Part shown: in pieces, positions 45,971-60,007 of the stretch
How the letters are laid out: each line of letters begins with the position of its first letter
Numbering within the stretch: the stretch's first letter is position 1
Origin: Auanema rhodensis
Lineage: Eukaryota; Nematoda; Chromadorea; Rhabditida; Rhabditidae
Assembly: GCA_964057225.1 (NCBI GenBank)
Contig: OZ059896.1
Location: forward strand, 992,001-1,056,000
Direction: 5' to 3'
Length of the DNA stretch: 64,000 nt
Notes under the pieces: generated by a model
What the model was told of the DNA's origin: nothing
Databases searched by the model: none
The model's input: the letters and a program-made list of their open reading frames with translations, nothing else
Translations under genes and position numbers: made by a program

Positions 45971-48776
45971 ATCAACTGATATCAATTCACACTTATATCC
46001 TCGATTTTCACCCTGAAGAATTAATTTTTTCGTTGAATAACATTGTCCATCGTTTTTGCCTTGAAAAAAGGAATCTAAAAACATTTACTTTTTGCTAAAT
46101 TATTTTGAAATTTTTCGAAAAAATTTTTGTCAAAATGTTTTTGGAAGCAATTTTGAGTGTACATGGAAACTCAACATACACTATTGCATCATTTTTCAAA
46201 CGATCATAACTAATTTTTGTATTAAGCTTTTCTTAATGTAGTATAGTGCATTCGATGCGGATTTTTAAGCTGCGTCGATCTGTACTATCAGATTTGCGCT
46301 AGCTTGAAAATGCACCGAGATATCAACTGATATCAATTCACACTTATATCCTCGATTTTCACCCTGAAGAATTAATTTTTTCGTTGAATAACATTGTCCA
46401 TCGTTTTTGCCTTGAAAAAAGGAATCTAAAAACATTTACTTTTTGCTAAATTATTTTGAAATTTTTCGAAAAAATTTTTGTCAAAATGTTTTTCGAAGCA
46501 ATTTTGAGTGTACATGGAAACTCAACATACACTAATGCATCATTTTTCAAACGATCATAACTAATTTTTGTATTAAGCTTTTCTTAATGTAGTATAGTGC
46601 ATTCGATGCGGATTTTTAAGCTGCGTCGATCTGTACTATCAGATTTGCGCTAGCTTGAAAATGCACCGAGATATCAACTGATATAAATTCACACTTATAT
46701 CCTCGATTTTCACCCTGAAGAATTAATTTTTTCGTTGAATAACATTGTCCATCGTTTTTTCCTTGAAAAAAGGAATCTGAAAACATTTACTTTTCGCTAA
46801 ATTATTTTGAAATTTTTCGAAAAAATTTTTGTCAAAATGTTTTTGGAAGCAATGTTGAGTGTACATGGAAACTCAACATACACTAATGCATCATTTTTCA
46901 AACGATCATAAAAATTTTTGTATTAAGCTTTTCTTAATGTAGTATAGTGCATTCGATGCGGATTTTTAAGCTGCGTCGATCTGTGTTATCAAATTTCCGC
47001 TAGCTTAAAAATGCACCGAGATATCAACTGATATAAGTTCACACTTATATCCTCGATTTTCACCCTGAAGAATTAATTTTTTCGTTGAATAACATTGTCC
47101 ATCGTTTTTGCCTCGAAAAAAGGAATCTAAAAACATCTACTTTTCGCTAAATTATTTTGAAATTTTTCGAAAAAATTTTTGTCAAAATGTTTTTGGAAGC
47201 AATTTTGAGTGTACATGGAAACTCAACATACACTAATGCATCATTTTTCAAACGATCATAACTAATTTTTGTATTAAGCGTTTCTCCATGTAGTATAGTG
47301 CATTCGATGCGGATTTTTAAGCTGCGTCGATCTGTACTATCAGATTTGCGCTAGCTTGAAAATGCACCGAGATATCAACTGATATAAATTCACACTTATA
47401 TCCTCGATTTTCACCCTGAAGAATTAATTTTTTCGTTGAATAACATTGTCCATCGTTTTTTCCTTGAAAAAAGGAATCTAAAAACATTTACTTTTCGCTA
47501 AATTATTTTGAAATTTTTCGAAAAAATTTTTGTCAAAATGTTTTTGGAAGCAATGTTGAGTGTACATGGAAACTCAACATACACTAATGCATCATTTTTC
47601 AAACGATCATAAAAATTTTTGTATTAAGCTTTTCTTAATGTAGTATAGTGCATTCGATGCGGATTTTTAAGCTGCGTCGATCTGTGTTATCAAATTTCCG
47701 CTAGCTTAAAAATGCACCGAGATATCAACTGATATAAGTTCACACTTATATCCTCGATTTTCACCCTGAAGAATTAATTTTTTCGTTGAATAACATTGTC
47801 CATCGTTTTTGCCTCGAAAAAAGGAATCTAAAAACATCTACTTTTCGCTAAATTATTTTGAAATTTTTCGAAAAAATTTTTGTCAAAATGTTTTTGGAAG
47901 CAATTTTGAGTGTACATGGAAACTCAACATACACTAATGCATCATTTTTCAAACGATCATAACTAATTTTTGTATTAAGCGTTTCTCAATGTAGTATAGT
48001 GCATTCGATGCGGATTTTTAAGCTGCGTCGATCAGTACTTTCAGATTTGCGCTAGCTTAAAAATGCACCGAGATATCAACTGATATAAGTTCACACTTAT
48101 ATCCTCGATTTTCACCCTGAAGAATTAATTTTTTCGTTGAATAACATTGTCCATCGTTTTTGCCTTGAAAAAAGGAATCTAAAAACATCTACTTTTTGCT
48201 AAATTATTTTGAAATTTTTCGAAAAAATTTTTGTCAAAATGTTTTTGGAAGCAATTTTGAGTGTACATGGAAACTCAACATACACTAATGCATCATTTTT
48301 CAAACGATCATAACTTATTTTTGTATTAAGCGTTTCTCAATGTAGTATAATGCATTCGATGCGGATTTTTAAGCTGCGTCGATCTGTATTATCAGATTTG
48401 CGCTAGCTTGAAAATGCACCGAGATATCAACTGATATAAGTTCACACTTATATCCTCGATTTTCACCCTGAAGAATTAATTTTTTCGTTGAATAACATTG
48501 TCCATCGTTTTTGCCTTGAAAGAAGGAATCTAAAAACATCTACTTTTCGCTAAATTATTTTGAAATTTTTCGAAAAAATTTTTGTCAAAATGTTTTTGGA
48601 AGCAATTTTGAGTGTACATGGAAACTCAACATACACTAATGCATCATTTTTCAAACGATCATAACTAATTTTTGTATTAAGCGTTTTTCAATGTAGTATA
48701 GTGCATTCGATGCGGATTTTTAAGCTGCGTCGATCAGTACTATCAGATTTGCGCTAGCTTAAAAATGCACCGAGAT
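45971..48776 (+). repeat. Connecting units with gatatcaattc and cataaaaattt (units 132-139)
   Basis: Units 132 and 133 begin gatatcaattc, as units 100 and 114 do, and unit 133 has tttttcgaagc. Units 134 (46673-47022) and 136 (47374-47723) are 350 bp, with gttttttcc and cataaaaattt; unit 134 has a private aatctgaaaac. Unit 135 has a private tctccatg. Units 137-138 are a two-unit fragment of the four-unit cassette, and unit 139 is a gaaagaagg/gatcagtac unit. Confidence 0.78.
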
Positions 48777-49828
48777 ATCAACTGATATAAGTTCACACTT
48801 ATATCCTCGATTTTCACCCTGAAGAATTAATTTTTTCGTTGAATAACATTGTCCATCGTTTTTGCCTTGAAAGAAGGAATCTAAAAACATCTACTTTTCG
48901 CTAAATTATTTTGAAATTTTTCGAAAAAATTTTTGTCAAAATGTTTTTGGAAGCAATTTTGAGTGTACATGGAAACTCAACATACACTAATGCATCATTT
49001 TTCAAACGATCATGACTAATTTTTGTATTAAGCGTTTTTCAATGTAGTATAGTGCATTCGATGCGGATTTTTAAGCTGCGTCGATCAGTACTATCAGATT
49101 TGCGCTAGCTTAAAAATGCACCGAGATATCAACTGATATAAGTTCACACTTATATCCTCGATTTTCACCCTGAAGAATTAATTTTTTCGTTGAATAACAT
49201 TGTCCATCGTTTTTGCCTTGAAAAAAGGAATCTAAAAACATCTACTTTTTGCTAAATTATTTTGAAATTTTTCGAAAAAATTTTTGTCAAAATGTTTTTG
49301 GAAGCAATTTTGAGTGTACATGGAAACTCAACATACACTAATGCATCATTTTTCAAACGATCATAACTTATTTTTGTATTAAGCGTTTCTCAATGTAGTA
49401 TAGTGCATTCGATGCGGATTTTTAAGCTGCGTCGATCTGTATTATCAGATTTGCGCTAGCTTGAAAATGCACCGAGATATCAACTGATATAAGTTCACAC
49501 TTATATCCTCGATTTTCACCCTGAAGAATTATTTTTTCGTTGAATAACATTGTCCATCGTTTTTGCCTCGAAAAAAGGAATCTAAAAACATCTACTTTTT
49601 GCTAAATTATTTTGAAATTTTTCGAAAAAATTTTTGTCAAAATGTTTTTGGAAGCAATTTTGAGTGTACATGGAAACTCGACATACACTAATGCATCATT
49701 TTTCAAACGATCATAACTAATTTTGGTATTAAGCGTTTCTCAATGTAATATAGTGCATTCGATGCGGATTTTTAAGCTGCGTCGATCTGTGTTATCAGAT
49801 TTGCGCTAGCTGAAAAATGCACCGAGAT

Positions 49829-51933
49829 ATCAACTGATATAAGTTCACACCTATATCCTCGATTTTCACCCTGAAGAATTAATTTTTTCGTTGAATAACA
49901 TTGTCCATCGTTTTTGCCTTGAAAGAAGGAATCTAAAAACATCTACTTTTCGCTAAATTATTTTGAAATTTTTCGAAAAAATTTTTGTCAAAATGTTTTT
50001 GGAAGCAATTTTGAGTGTACATGGAAACTCAACATACACTAATGCATCATTTTTCAAACGATCATAACTAATTTTTGTATTAAGCGTTTTTCAATGTAGT
50101 ATAGTGCATTCGATGCGGATTTTTAAGCTGCGTCGATCAGTACTATCAGATTTGCGCTAGCTTAAAAATGCACCGAGATATCAACTGATATAAGTTCACA
50201 CTTATATCCTCGATTTTCACCCTGAAGAATTAATTTTTTCGTTGAATAACATTGTCCATCGTTTTTGCCTTGAAAAAAGGAATCTAAAAACATCTACTTT
50301 TTGCTAAATTATTTTGAAATTTTTCGAAAAAATTTTTGTCAAAATGTTTTTGGAAGCAATTTTGAGTGTACATGGAAACTCAACATACACTAATGCATCA
50401 TTTTTCAAACGATCATAACTTATTTTTGTATTAAGCGTTTCTCAATGTAGTATAGTGCATTCGATGCGGATTTTTAAGCTGCGTCGATCTGTATTATCAG
50501 ATTTGCGCTAGCTTGAAAATGCACCGAGATATCAACTGATATAAGTTCACACTTATATCCTCGATTTTCACCCTGAAGAATTATTTTTTCGTTGAATAAC
50601 ATTGTCCATCGTTTTTGCCTCAAAAAAAGGAATCTAAAAACATCTACTTTTTGCTAAATTATTTTGAAATTTTTCGAAAAAATTTTTGTCAAAATGTTTT
50701 TGGAAGCAATTTTGAGTGTACATGGAAACTCGACATACACTAATGCATCATTTTTCAAACGATCATAACTAATTTTGGTATTAAGCGTTTCTCAATGTAA
50801 TATAGTGCATTCGATGCGGATTTTTAAGCTGCGTCGATCTGTGTTATCAGATTTGCGCTAGCTGAAAAATGCACCGAGATATCAACTGATATAAGTTCAC
50901 ACCTATATCCTCGATTTTCACCCTGAAGAATTAATTTTTTCGTTGAATAACATTGTCCATCGTTTTTGCCTTGAAAAAAGGAATCTAAAAACATCTACTT
51001 TTCGCTAAATTATTTTGAAATTTTTTGAAAAAATTTTTGTCAAAATGTTTTTGGAAGCAATTTTGAGTGTACATGGAAACTCAACATACACTATTGCATC
51101 ATTTTTCAAACGATCATAACTAATTTTTGTATTAAGCTTTTCTTAATGTAGTATAGTGCATTCGATGCGGATTTTTAAGCTGCGTCGATCTGTACTATCA
51201 GATTTGCGCTAGCTTGAAAATGCACCGAGTTATCAACTGATATAAATTCACACTTATATCCTCGATTTTCACCCTGAAGAATTAATTTTTTCGTTGAATA
51301 ACATTGTCCATCGTTTTTGCCTTGAAAAAAGGAATCTAAAAACATTTACTTTTTGCTAAATTATTTTGAAATTTTTCGAAAAAATTTTTGTCAAAATGTT
51401 TTTGGAAGCAATTTTGAGTGTACATGGAAACTCAACATACACTAATGCATCATTTTTCAAACGATCATAACTAATTTTTGTATTAAGTTTTTCACAATGT
51501 AGTATAGTGCATTCGATGCGGATTTTTAAGCTGCGTCGATCTGTACTATCAGATTTGCGCTAGCTTGAAAATGCACCGAGATATCAACTGATATAAGTTC
51601 ACACCTATATCCTCGATTTTCACCCTGAAGAATTAATTTTTTCGTTGAATAACATTGTCCATCGTTTTTGCCTTGAAAAAAGGAATCTAAAAACATCTAC
51701 TTTCCGCTAAATTATTTTGAAATTTTTTGAAAAAATTTTTGTCAAAATGTTTTTGGAAGCAATTTTGAGTGTACATGGAAACTCAACATACACTAATGCA
51801 TCATTTTTCAAACGATCATAACTAATTTTTGTATTAAGCGTTTCTCAATGTAGTATAATGCATTCGATGCGGATTTTTAAGCTGCGTCGATCTGTACTAT
51901 CAGATTTGCGCTAGCTTGAAAATGCACCGAGAT
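49829..51933 (+). repeat. Four-unit cassette, instance 5, with two following units (units 143-148)
   Basis: The cassette at 49829-51231 follows the truncated instance at 48777-49828 directly. It is followed by unit 147, partner of unit 108, and unit 148, partner of unit 124 (tttccgct with ttttttgaaa and gtataatg). Unit 143 has cacacC where the other gatcagtac units have cacacT. Confidence 0.8.
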
Positions 51934-53688
51934 ATCAACTGATATAAGTTCACACTTATATCCTCGATTTTCACCCTGAAGAATTAATTTTTTCGTTGAA
52001 TAACATTGTCCATCGTTTTTGCCTTGAAAGAAGGAATCTAAAAACATCTACTTTTCGCTAAATTATTTTGAAATTTTTCGAAAAAATTTTTGTCAAAATG
52101 TTTTTGGAAGCAATTTTGAGTGTACATGGAAACTCAACATACACTAATGCATCATTTTTCAAACGATCATAACTAATTTTTGTATTAAGCTTTTCTTAAT
52201 GTAGTATAGTGCATCCAATGCGGATTTTTAAGCTGCGTCGATCTGTGTTATCAAATTTCCGCTAGCTTAAAAATGCACCGAGATATCAACTGATATAAGT
52301 TCACACCTATATCCTCGATTTTCACCCTGAAGAATTAATTTTTTCGTTGAATAACATTGTCCATCGTTTTTACCTCGAAAAAAGGAATCTAAAAACATCT
52401 ACTTTTCGCTAAATTATTTTGAAATTTTTTGAAAAAATTTTTGTCAAAATGTTTTTGGAAGCAATTTTGAGTGTACATGGAAACTCAACATACACTAATG
52501 CATCATTTTTCAAACGATCATAACTAATTTTTGTATTAAGCTTTTCTTAATGTAGTATAGTGCATCCAATGCGGATTTTTAAGCTGCGTCGATCTGTGTT
52601 ATCAAATTTCCGCTAGCTTAAAAATGCACCGAGATATCAACTGATATAAGTTCACACTTATATCCTCGATTTTCACCCTGAAGAATTAATTTTTTCGTTG
52701 AATAACATTGTCCATCGTTTTTGCCTCGAAAAAAGGAATCTAAAAACATCTACTTTTCGCTAAATTATTTTGAAATTTTTCGAAAAAATTTTTGTCAAAA
52801 TGTTTTTGGAAGCAATTTTGAGTGTACATGGAAACTCAACATACACTAATGCATCATTTTTCAAAAGATCATAACTAATTTTTGTATTAAGCGTTTCTCA
52901 ATGTAGTATAGTGCATTCGATGCGGATTATTAAGCTGCGTCGATCTGTACTATCAGATTTGCGCTAGCTTAAAAATGCACCGAGATATCAACTGATATAA
53001 GTTCACACCTATATCCTCGATTTTCACCCTGAAGAATTAATTTTTTCGTTGAATAACATTGTCCATCGTTTTTGCCTTGAAAAAAGGAATCTAAAAACAT
53101 CTACTTTTCGCTAAATTATTTTGAAATTTTTTGAAAAAATTTTTGTCAAAATGTTTTTGGAAGCAACTTTGAGTGTACATGGAAACTCAACATACACTAA
53201 TGCATCATTTTTCAAACAATCATAACTAATTTTTGTATTAAGCTTTTCTTAATGTAGTATAGTGCATCCAATGCGGATTTTTAAGCTGCGTCGATCTGTG
53301 TTATCAAATTTCCGCTAGCTTAAAAATGCACCGAGATATCAACTGATATAAGTTCACACTTATATCCTCAATTTTCACCCTGAAGAATTAATTTTTTCGT
53401 TGAATAACATTGTCCATCGTTTTTGCCTCGAAAAAAGGAATCTAAAAACATCTACTTTTCGCTAAATTATTTTGAAATTTTTCGAAAAAATTTTTGTCAA
53501 AATGTTTTTGGAAGCAATTTTGAGTGTACATGGAAACTCAACATACACTAATGCATCATTTTCCAAACGATCATAACTAATTTTTGTATTAAGCTTTTCA
53601 CAATGTAGTATAGTGCATTCAATGCGGATTTTTAAGCTGCGTCGATCTGTGTTATCAAATTTCCGCTAGCTTAAAAATGCACCGAGAT
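51934..53688 (+). repeat. Units with gcatccaatgc (units 149-153)
   Basis: Units 149, 150 and 152 have gcatccaatgc where the norm is gcattcgatgc (p278-288); unit 153 has gcattcaatgc. Each of these pairs with cttttcttaat or cttttcacaat and with gttatcaaatttcc. Unit 151 is an agatcat/gattattaag unit. Unit 152 has a private gcaactttgag. This variant set is confined to about 1.8 kb, so it is probably young. Confidence 0.8.
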
Positions 53689-55093
53689 ATCAACTGATAT
53701 AAGTTTCACACTTATATACTCGATTTTCACCCTGAAGAATTAATTTTTTCGTTGAATAACATTGTCCATCGTTTTTGCCTCGAAAAAAGGAATCTAAAAA
53801 CATCTACTTTTCGCTAAATTATTTTGAAATTTTTCGAAAAAATTTTTGTCAAAATGTTTTTGGAAGCAATTTTGAGTGTACATGGAAACTCAACATACAC
53901 TAATGCATCATTTTTCAAACGATCATAACTAATTTTTGTATTGAGCGTTTCTCAATGTAGTATAGTGCATTCGATGCGGATTTTTAAGCTGCGTCGATCT
54001 GTACTATCAGATTTGCGCTAGCTTGAAAATGCACCGAGATATCAACTGATATAAGTTCACACTTATATCCTCGATTTTCACCCTGAAGAATTAATTTTTT
54101 CGTTGAATAACATTGTCCATCGTTTTTACCTCGAAAAAAGGAATCTAAAAACATCTACTTTTCGCTAAATTATTTTGAAATTTTTCGAAAAAATTTTTGT
54201 CAAAATGTTTTTGGAAGCAATTTTGAGTGTACATGGAAACTCAACATACACTAATGCATCATTTTTCAAACGATCATAACTTATTTTTGTATTAAGCGTT
54301 TCTCAATGTAGTATAGTGCATTCGATGCGGATTTTTAAGCTGCGTCGATCTGTACTATCAGATTTGCGCTAGCTTGAAAATGCACCGAGATATCAACTGA
54401 TATAAGTTCACACTTATATCCTCGATTTTCACCCTGAAGAATTAATTTTTTCGTTGAATAACATTGTCCATCGTTTTTACCTCGAAAAAAGGAATCTAAA
54501 AACATCTACTTTTCGCTAAATTATTTTGAAATTTTTCGAAAAAATTTTTGTCAAAATGTTTTTGGAAGCAATTTTGAGTGTACATGGAAACTCAACATAC
54601 ACTAATGCATCATTTTTCAAACGATCATAACTTATTTTTGTATTAAGCGTTTCTCAATGTAGTATAGTGCATTCGATGCGGATTTTTAAGCTGCGTCGAT
54701 CTGTACTATCAGATTTGCGCTAGCTTGAAAATGCACCGAGATATCAACTGATATAAGTTCACACTTATATCCTCGATTTTCACCCTGAAGAATTAATTTT
54801 TTCGTTGAATAACATTGTCCATCGTTTTTGCCTCGAAAAAAGGAATCTAAAAACATCTACTTTTCGCTAAATTATTTTGAAATTTTTCGAAAAAATTTTT
54901 GTCAAAATGTTTTTGGAAGCAATTTTGAGTGTACATGGAAACTCAACATACACTAATGCATCATTTTTCAAACGATCATAACTAATTTTTGTATTAAGCG
55001 TTTCTCAATGTAGTATAGTGCATTCGATGCGGATTTTTAAGCTGCGTCGATCTGTACTATCAGATTTGCGCTAGCTTGAAAATGCACCGAGAT
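53689..55093 (+). repeat. Near-consensus units with a 352-bp unit (units 154-157)
   Basis: Unit 154 (53689-54040) is 352 bp owing to one inserted T (aagtttcacac) and has tatactcg. Units 155 (54041-54391) and 156 (54392-54742) look identical, with ttttacctcg and cttattt. Unit 157 has the commonest state at most variable positions. Confidence 0.8.
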
Positions 55094-57550
55094 ATCAACT
55101 GATATAAGTTCACACTTATATCCTCGATTTTCACCCTGAAGAATTAATTTTTTCGTTGAATAACATTGTCCATCGTTTTTGCCTCGAAAAAAAGAATCTA
55201 AAAACATCTACTTTTCGCTAAATTATTTTGAAATTTTTCGAAAAAATTTTTGTCAAAATGTTTTTGGAAGCAATTTTGAGTGTACATGGAAACTCAACAT
55301 ACACTAATGCATCATTTTCCAAACGATCATAACTAATTTTTGTATTAAGCGTTTCTCAATGTAGTATAGTGCATTCGATGCGGATTTTTAAGCTGCGTCG
55401 ATCTGTACTATCAGATTTGCGCTGGCTTGAAAATGCACCGAGATATCAACTGATATAAGTTTACACCTATATCCTCTATTTTCACCCTGAAGAATTAATT
55501 TTTTCGTTGAATAACATTGTCCATCGTTTTTGCCTCGAAAAAAGGAATCTAAAAACATCTACTTTTCGCTAAATTATTTTAAAATTTTTCGAAAAAATTT
55601 TTGTCAAAATGTTTTTGGAAGCAATTTTGAGTGTACATGGAAACTCAACATACACTAATGCATCATTTTTCAAACGATCATAACTAATTTTTGTATTAAG
55701 CGTTTCTCAATGTAGTATAGTGCATTCGATGCGGATTTTTAAGCTGCGTCGATCTGTGCTATCAGATTTGCGCTAGCTTGAAAATGCACCGAGATATCAA
55801 CTGATATAAGTTCACACTTATATCCTCGATTTTCACCCTGAAGAATTAATTTTTTCGTTGAATAACATTGTCCATCGTTTTTACCTCGAAAAAAGGAATC
55901 TAAAAATATCTACTTTTCGCTAAATTATTTTGAAATTTTTCGAAAAAATTTTTGTCAAAATGTTTTTGGAAGCAATTTTGAGTGTACATGGAAACTCAAC
56001 ATACACTAATGCATCATTTTTCAAACGATCATAACTAATTTTTGTATTAAGCGTTTCTCAATGTAGTATAGTGCATTCGATGCGGATTTTTAAGCTGCGT
56101 CGATCTGTACTATCAGATTTGCGCTAGCTTGAAAATGCACCGAGATATCAACTGATATAAGTTCACACTTATATCCTCGATTTTCACCCTGAAGAATTAA
56201 TTTTTTCGTTGAATAACATTGTCCATCGTTTTTGCCTCGAAAAAAGGAATCTAAAAACATCTACTTTTCGCTAAATTATTTTGAAATTTTTCGAAAAAAT
56301 TTTTGTCAAAATGTTTTTGGAAGCAATTTTGAGTGTACATGGAAACTCAACATACACTAATGCATCATTTTTCAAACGATCATAACTAATTTTTGTATTA
56401 AGCGTTTCTCAATGTAGTATAGTGCATTCGATGCGGATTTTTAAGCTGCGTCGATCTGTACTATCAGATTTGCGCTAGCTTGAAAATGCACCGAGATATC
56501 AACTGATATAAGTTCACACTTATATCCTCGATTTTCACCCTGAAGAATTAATTTTTTCGTTGAATAACATTGTCCATCGTTTTTGCCTCGAAAAAAGGAA
56601 TCTAAAAACATCTACTTTTCGCTAAATTATTTTGAAATTTTTCGAAAAAATTTTTGTCAAAATGTTTTTGGAAGCAATTTTGAGTGTACATGGAAACTCA
56701 ACATACACTAATGCATCATTTTCCAAACGATCATAACTAATTTTTGTATTAAGCGTTTCTCAATGTAGTATAGTGCATTCGATGCGGATTTTTAAGCTGC
56801 GTCGATCTGTACTATCAGATTTGCGCTGGCTTGAAAATGCACCGAGATATCAACTGATATAAGTTTACACCTATATCCTCTATTTTCACCCTGAAGAATT
56901 AATTTTTTCGTTGAATAACATTGTCCATCGTTTTTGCCTTGAAAGAAGGAATCTAAAAACATCTACTTTTTGCTAAATTATTTTGAAATTTTTCGAAAAA
57001 ATTTTTGTCAAAATGTTTTTGGAAGCAATTTTGAGTGTACATGGAAACTCAACATACACTAATGCATCATTTTTCAAACGATCATAACTTATTTTTGTAT
57101 TAAGCGTTTCTCAATGTAGTATAGTGCATTCGATGCGGATTTTTAAGCTGCGTCGATCTGTACTATCAGATTTGCGCTAGCTTGAAAATGCACCGAGATA
57201 TCAACTGATATAAGTTTACACCTATATCCTCTATTTTCACCCTGAAGAATTAATTTTTTCGTTGAATAACATTGTCCATCGTTTTTGCCTTGAAAAAAGG
57301 AATCTAAAAACATCTACTTTTTGCTAAATTATTTTGAAATTTTTCGAAAAAATTTTTGTCAAAATGTTTTTGGAAGCAATTTTGAGTGTACATGGAAACT
57401 CAACATACACTAATGCATCATTTTTCAAACGATCATAACTTATTTTTGTATTAAGCGTTTCTCAATGTAGTATAGTGCATTCGATGCGGATTTTTAAGCT
57501 GCGTCGATCTGTACTATCAGATTTGCGCTAGCTCGAAAATGCACCGAGAT
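55094..57550 (+). repeat. Four-unit pattern with ttttccaaac and aagtttacacc (units 158-164)
   Basis: Units 158 and 162 share ttttccaaacg with gctggc. Units 159, 163 and 164 start with aagtttacacc and ctctatttt. The 158-159 order recurs at 162-163, displaced by 1404 bp, and again at 172-173 and 179-180. Unit 160 has ttttacctcg with a private aaaaatatc; unit 161 is near consensus. Confidence 0.8.
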
Positions 57551-59656
57551 ATCAACTGATATAAGTTCACACTTATATCCTCGATTTTCACCCTGAAGAA
57601 TTGATTTTTTCGTTGAATAACATTGTCCATCGTTTTTGCCTCGAAAAAAGGAATCTAAAAACATCTACTTTTTGCTACATTATTTTGAAATTTTTCGAAA
57701 AAATTTTTGTCAAAATGTTTTTGGAAGCAATTTTGAGTGTACATGGAAACTCAACATACACTAATGCATCATTTTTCAAAAGGTCAGAACTAATTTTTGT
57801 ATTAAGCGTTTCTCAATGTAGTATAGTGCATTCGATGCGGATTATTAAGCTGCGTCGATCTGTACTATCAGATTTGCGCTAGCTTAAAAATGCACCGAGA
57901 TATCAACTGATATAAGTTCACACTTATATCCTCGATTTTCACCCTGAAGAATTAATTTTTTCGTTGAATAACATTGTCCATCGTTTTTGCCTCGAAAAAA
58001 GGAATCTAAAAACATCTACGTTTTGCTACATTATTTTGAAATTTTTCGAAAAAATTTTTGTCAAAATGTTTTTGGAAGCAATTTTGAGTGTACATGGAAA
58101 CTCAACATACACTAATGCATCATTTTTCAAAAGATCATAACTATTTTTTGTATTAAGCGTTTCTCAATGTAGTATAGTGCATTCGATGCGGATTATTAAG
58201 CTGCGTCGATCTGTACTATCAGATTTGCGCTAGCTTAAAAATGCACCGAGATATCAACTGATATAAGTTCACACTTATATCCTCGATTTTCACCCTGAAG
58301 AATTAATTTTTTCGTTGAATAACATTGTCCATCGTTTTTGCCTTGAAAAAAGAAATCTAAAAACATCTACTTTTTGCTAAATTATTTTGAAATTTTTCGA
58401 AAAAATTTTTGTCAAAATGTTTTTGGAAGCAATTTTGAGTGTACATGGAAACTCAACATACACTAATGCATCATTTTTCAAACGATCATAACTTAATTTT
58501 GTATTAAGCGTTTCTCAATGTAGTATAGTGCATTCGATGCGGATTTTTAAGCTGCGTCGATCTGTACTATCAGATTTGCGCTAGCTCGAAAATGCACCGA
58601 GATATCAACTGATATAAGTTCACACTTATATCCTCGATTTTCACCCTGAAGAATTGATTTTTTCGTTGAATAACATTGTCCATCGTTTTTGCCTCGAAAA
58701 AAGGAATCTAAAAACATCTACTTTTTGCTAAATTATTTTGAAATTTTTCGAAAAAATTTTTGTCAAAATGTTTTTGGAAGCAATTTTGAGTGTACATGGA
58801 AACTCAACATACACTAATGCATCATTTTTCAAAAGATCATAACTAATTTTTGTATTAAGCGTTTCTTAATGTAGTATAGTGCATTCGATGCGGATTATTA
58901 AGCTGCGTCGATCTGTACTATCAGATTTGCGCTAGCTTAAAAATGCACCGAGATATCAACTGATATAAGTTCACACTTATATCCTCGATTTTCACCCTGA
59001 AGAATTAATTTTTTCGTTGAATAACATCGTCCATCGTTTTTGCCTCAAAAAAAGGAATCTAAAAACATCTACTTTTCGCTAAATTATTTTGAAATTTTTC
59101 GAAAAAATTTTTGTCAAAATGTTTTTGGAAGCAATGTTGAGTGTACATGGAAACTCAACATACACTAATGCATCATTTTTCAAACGATCATAACTAATTT
59201 TTGTATTAAGCTTTTCTTAATGTAGTATAGTGCATTCGATGCGGATTTTTAAGCTGCGTCGATCTGTGTTATCAAATTTCCGCTAGCTTAAAAATGCACC
59301 GAGATATCAACTGATATAAGTTCACACTTATATCCTCGATTTTCACCCTGAAGAATTAATTTTTTCGTTGAATAACATTGTCCATCGTTTTTGCCTCAAA
59401 AAAAGGAATCTAAAAACATCTACTTTTCGCTAAATTATTTTGAAATTTTTCGAAAAAATTTTTGTCAAAATGTTTTTGGAAGCAATTTTGAGTGTACATG
59501 GAAACTCAACATACACTAATGCATCATTTTTCAAAAGATCATAACTAATTTTTGTATTAAGCTTTTCTTAATGTAGTATAGTGCATTCGATGCGGATTTT
59601 TAAGCTGCGTCGATCTGTACTATCTGATTTGCGCTAGCTTGAAAATGCACCGAGAT
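57551..59656 (+). repeat. Units with gctacatt, gaattgatttt and agatcat (units 165-170)
   Basis: Units 165, 166 and 168 share agatcat-like p231 states and gattattaag; units 165 and 168 share gaattgatttt; units 165 and 166 share gctacatt. Private changes include aggtcagaac in 165, ctacgttttgct and actattttttg in 166, and aacatcgtcc in 169. The only open frame of more than about 90 codons that I know of in the window (57601-57882) lies in unit 165 and is a by-product of these changes. Confidence 0.8.
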
Positions 59657-60007
59657 ATCAACTGATATAAGTTCACACTTATATCCTCGACTTTCACCCT
59701 GAAGAATTAATTTTTTCGTTGAATAACATTGTCCATCGTTTTTGCCTCAAAAAAAGGAATCTAAAAACATCTACTTTTCGCTAAATTATTTTGAAATTTT
59801 TCGAAAAAATTTTTGTCAAAATGTTTTTGGAAGCAATTTTGAGTGTACATGGAAACTCAACATACACTAATGCATCATTTTTCAAACGATCATAACTAAT
59901 TTTTGTATTAAGCGTTTCTCAATGTAGTATAGTGCATTCGATGCGGATTTTTAAGCTGCGTCGATCTGTACTATCAGATTTGCGCTAGCTTGAAAATGCA
60001 CCGAGAT

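Noticed and set aside
57601-57882. 93-residue open reading frame with a TTG start as a protein gene
   Set aside because: It lies wholly inside one satellite unit, is open only because of unit-private substitutions, starts at TTG, and uses the low-complexity A/T runs of the repeat as coding sequence. Neighbouring copies of the same frame are closed.
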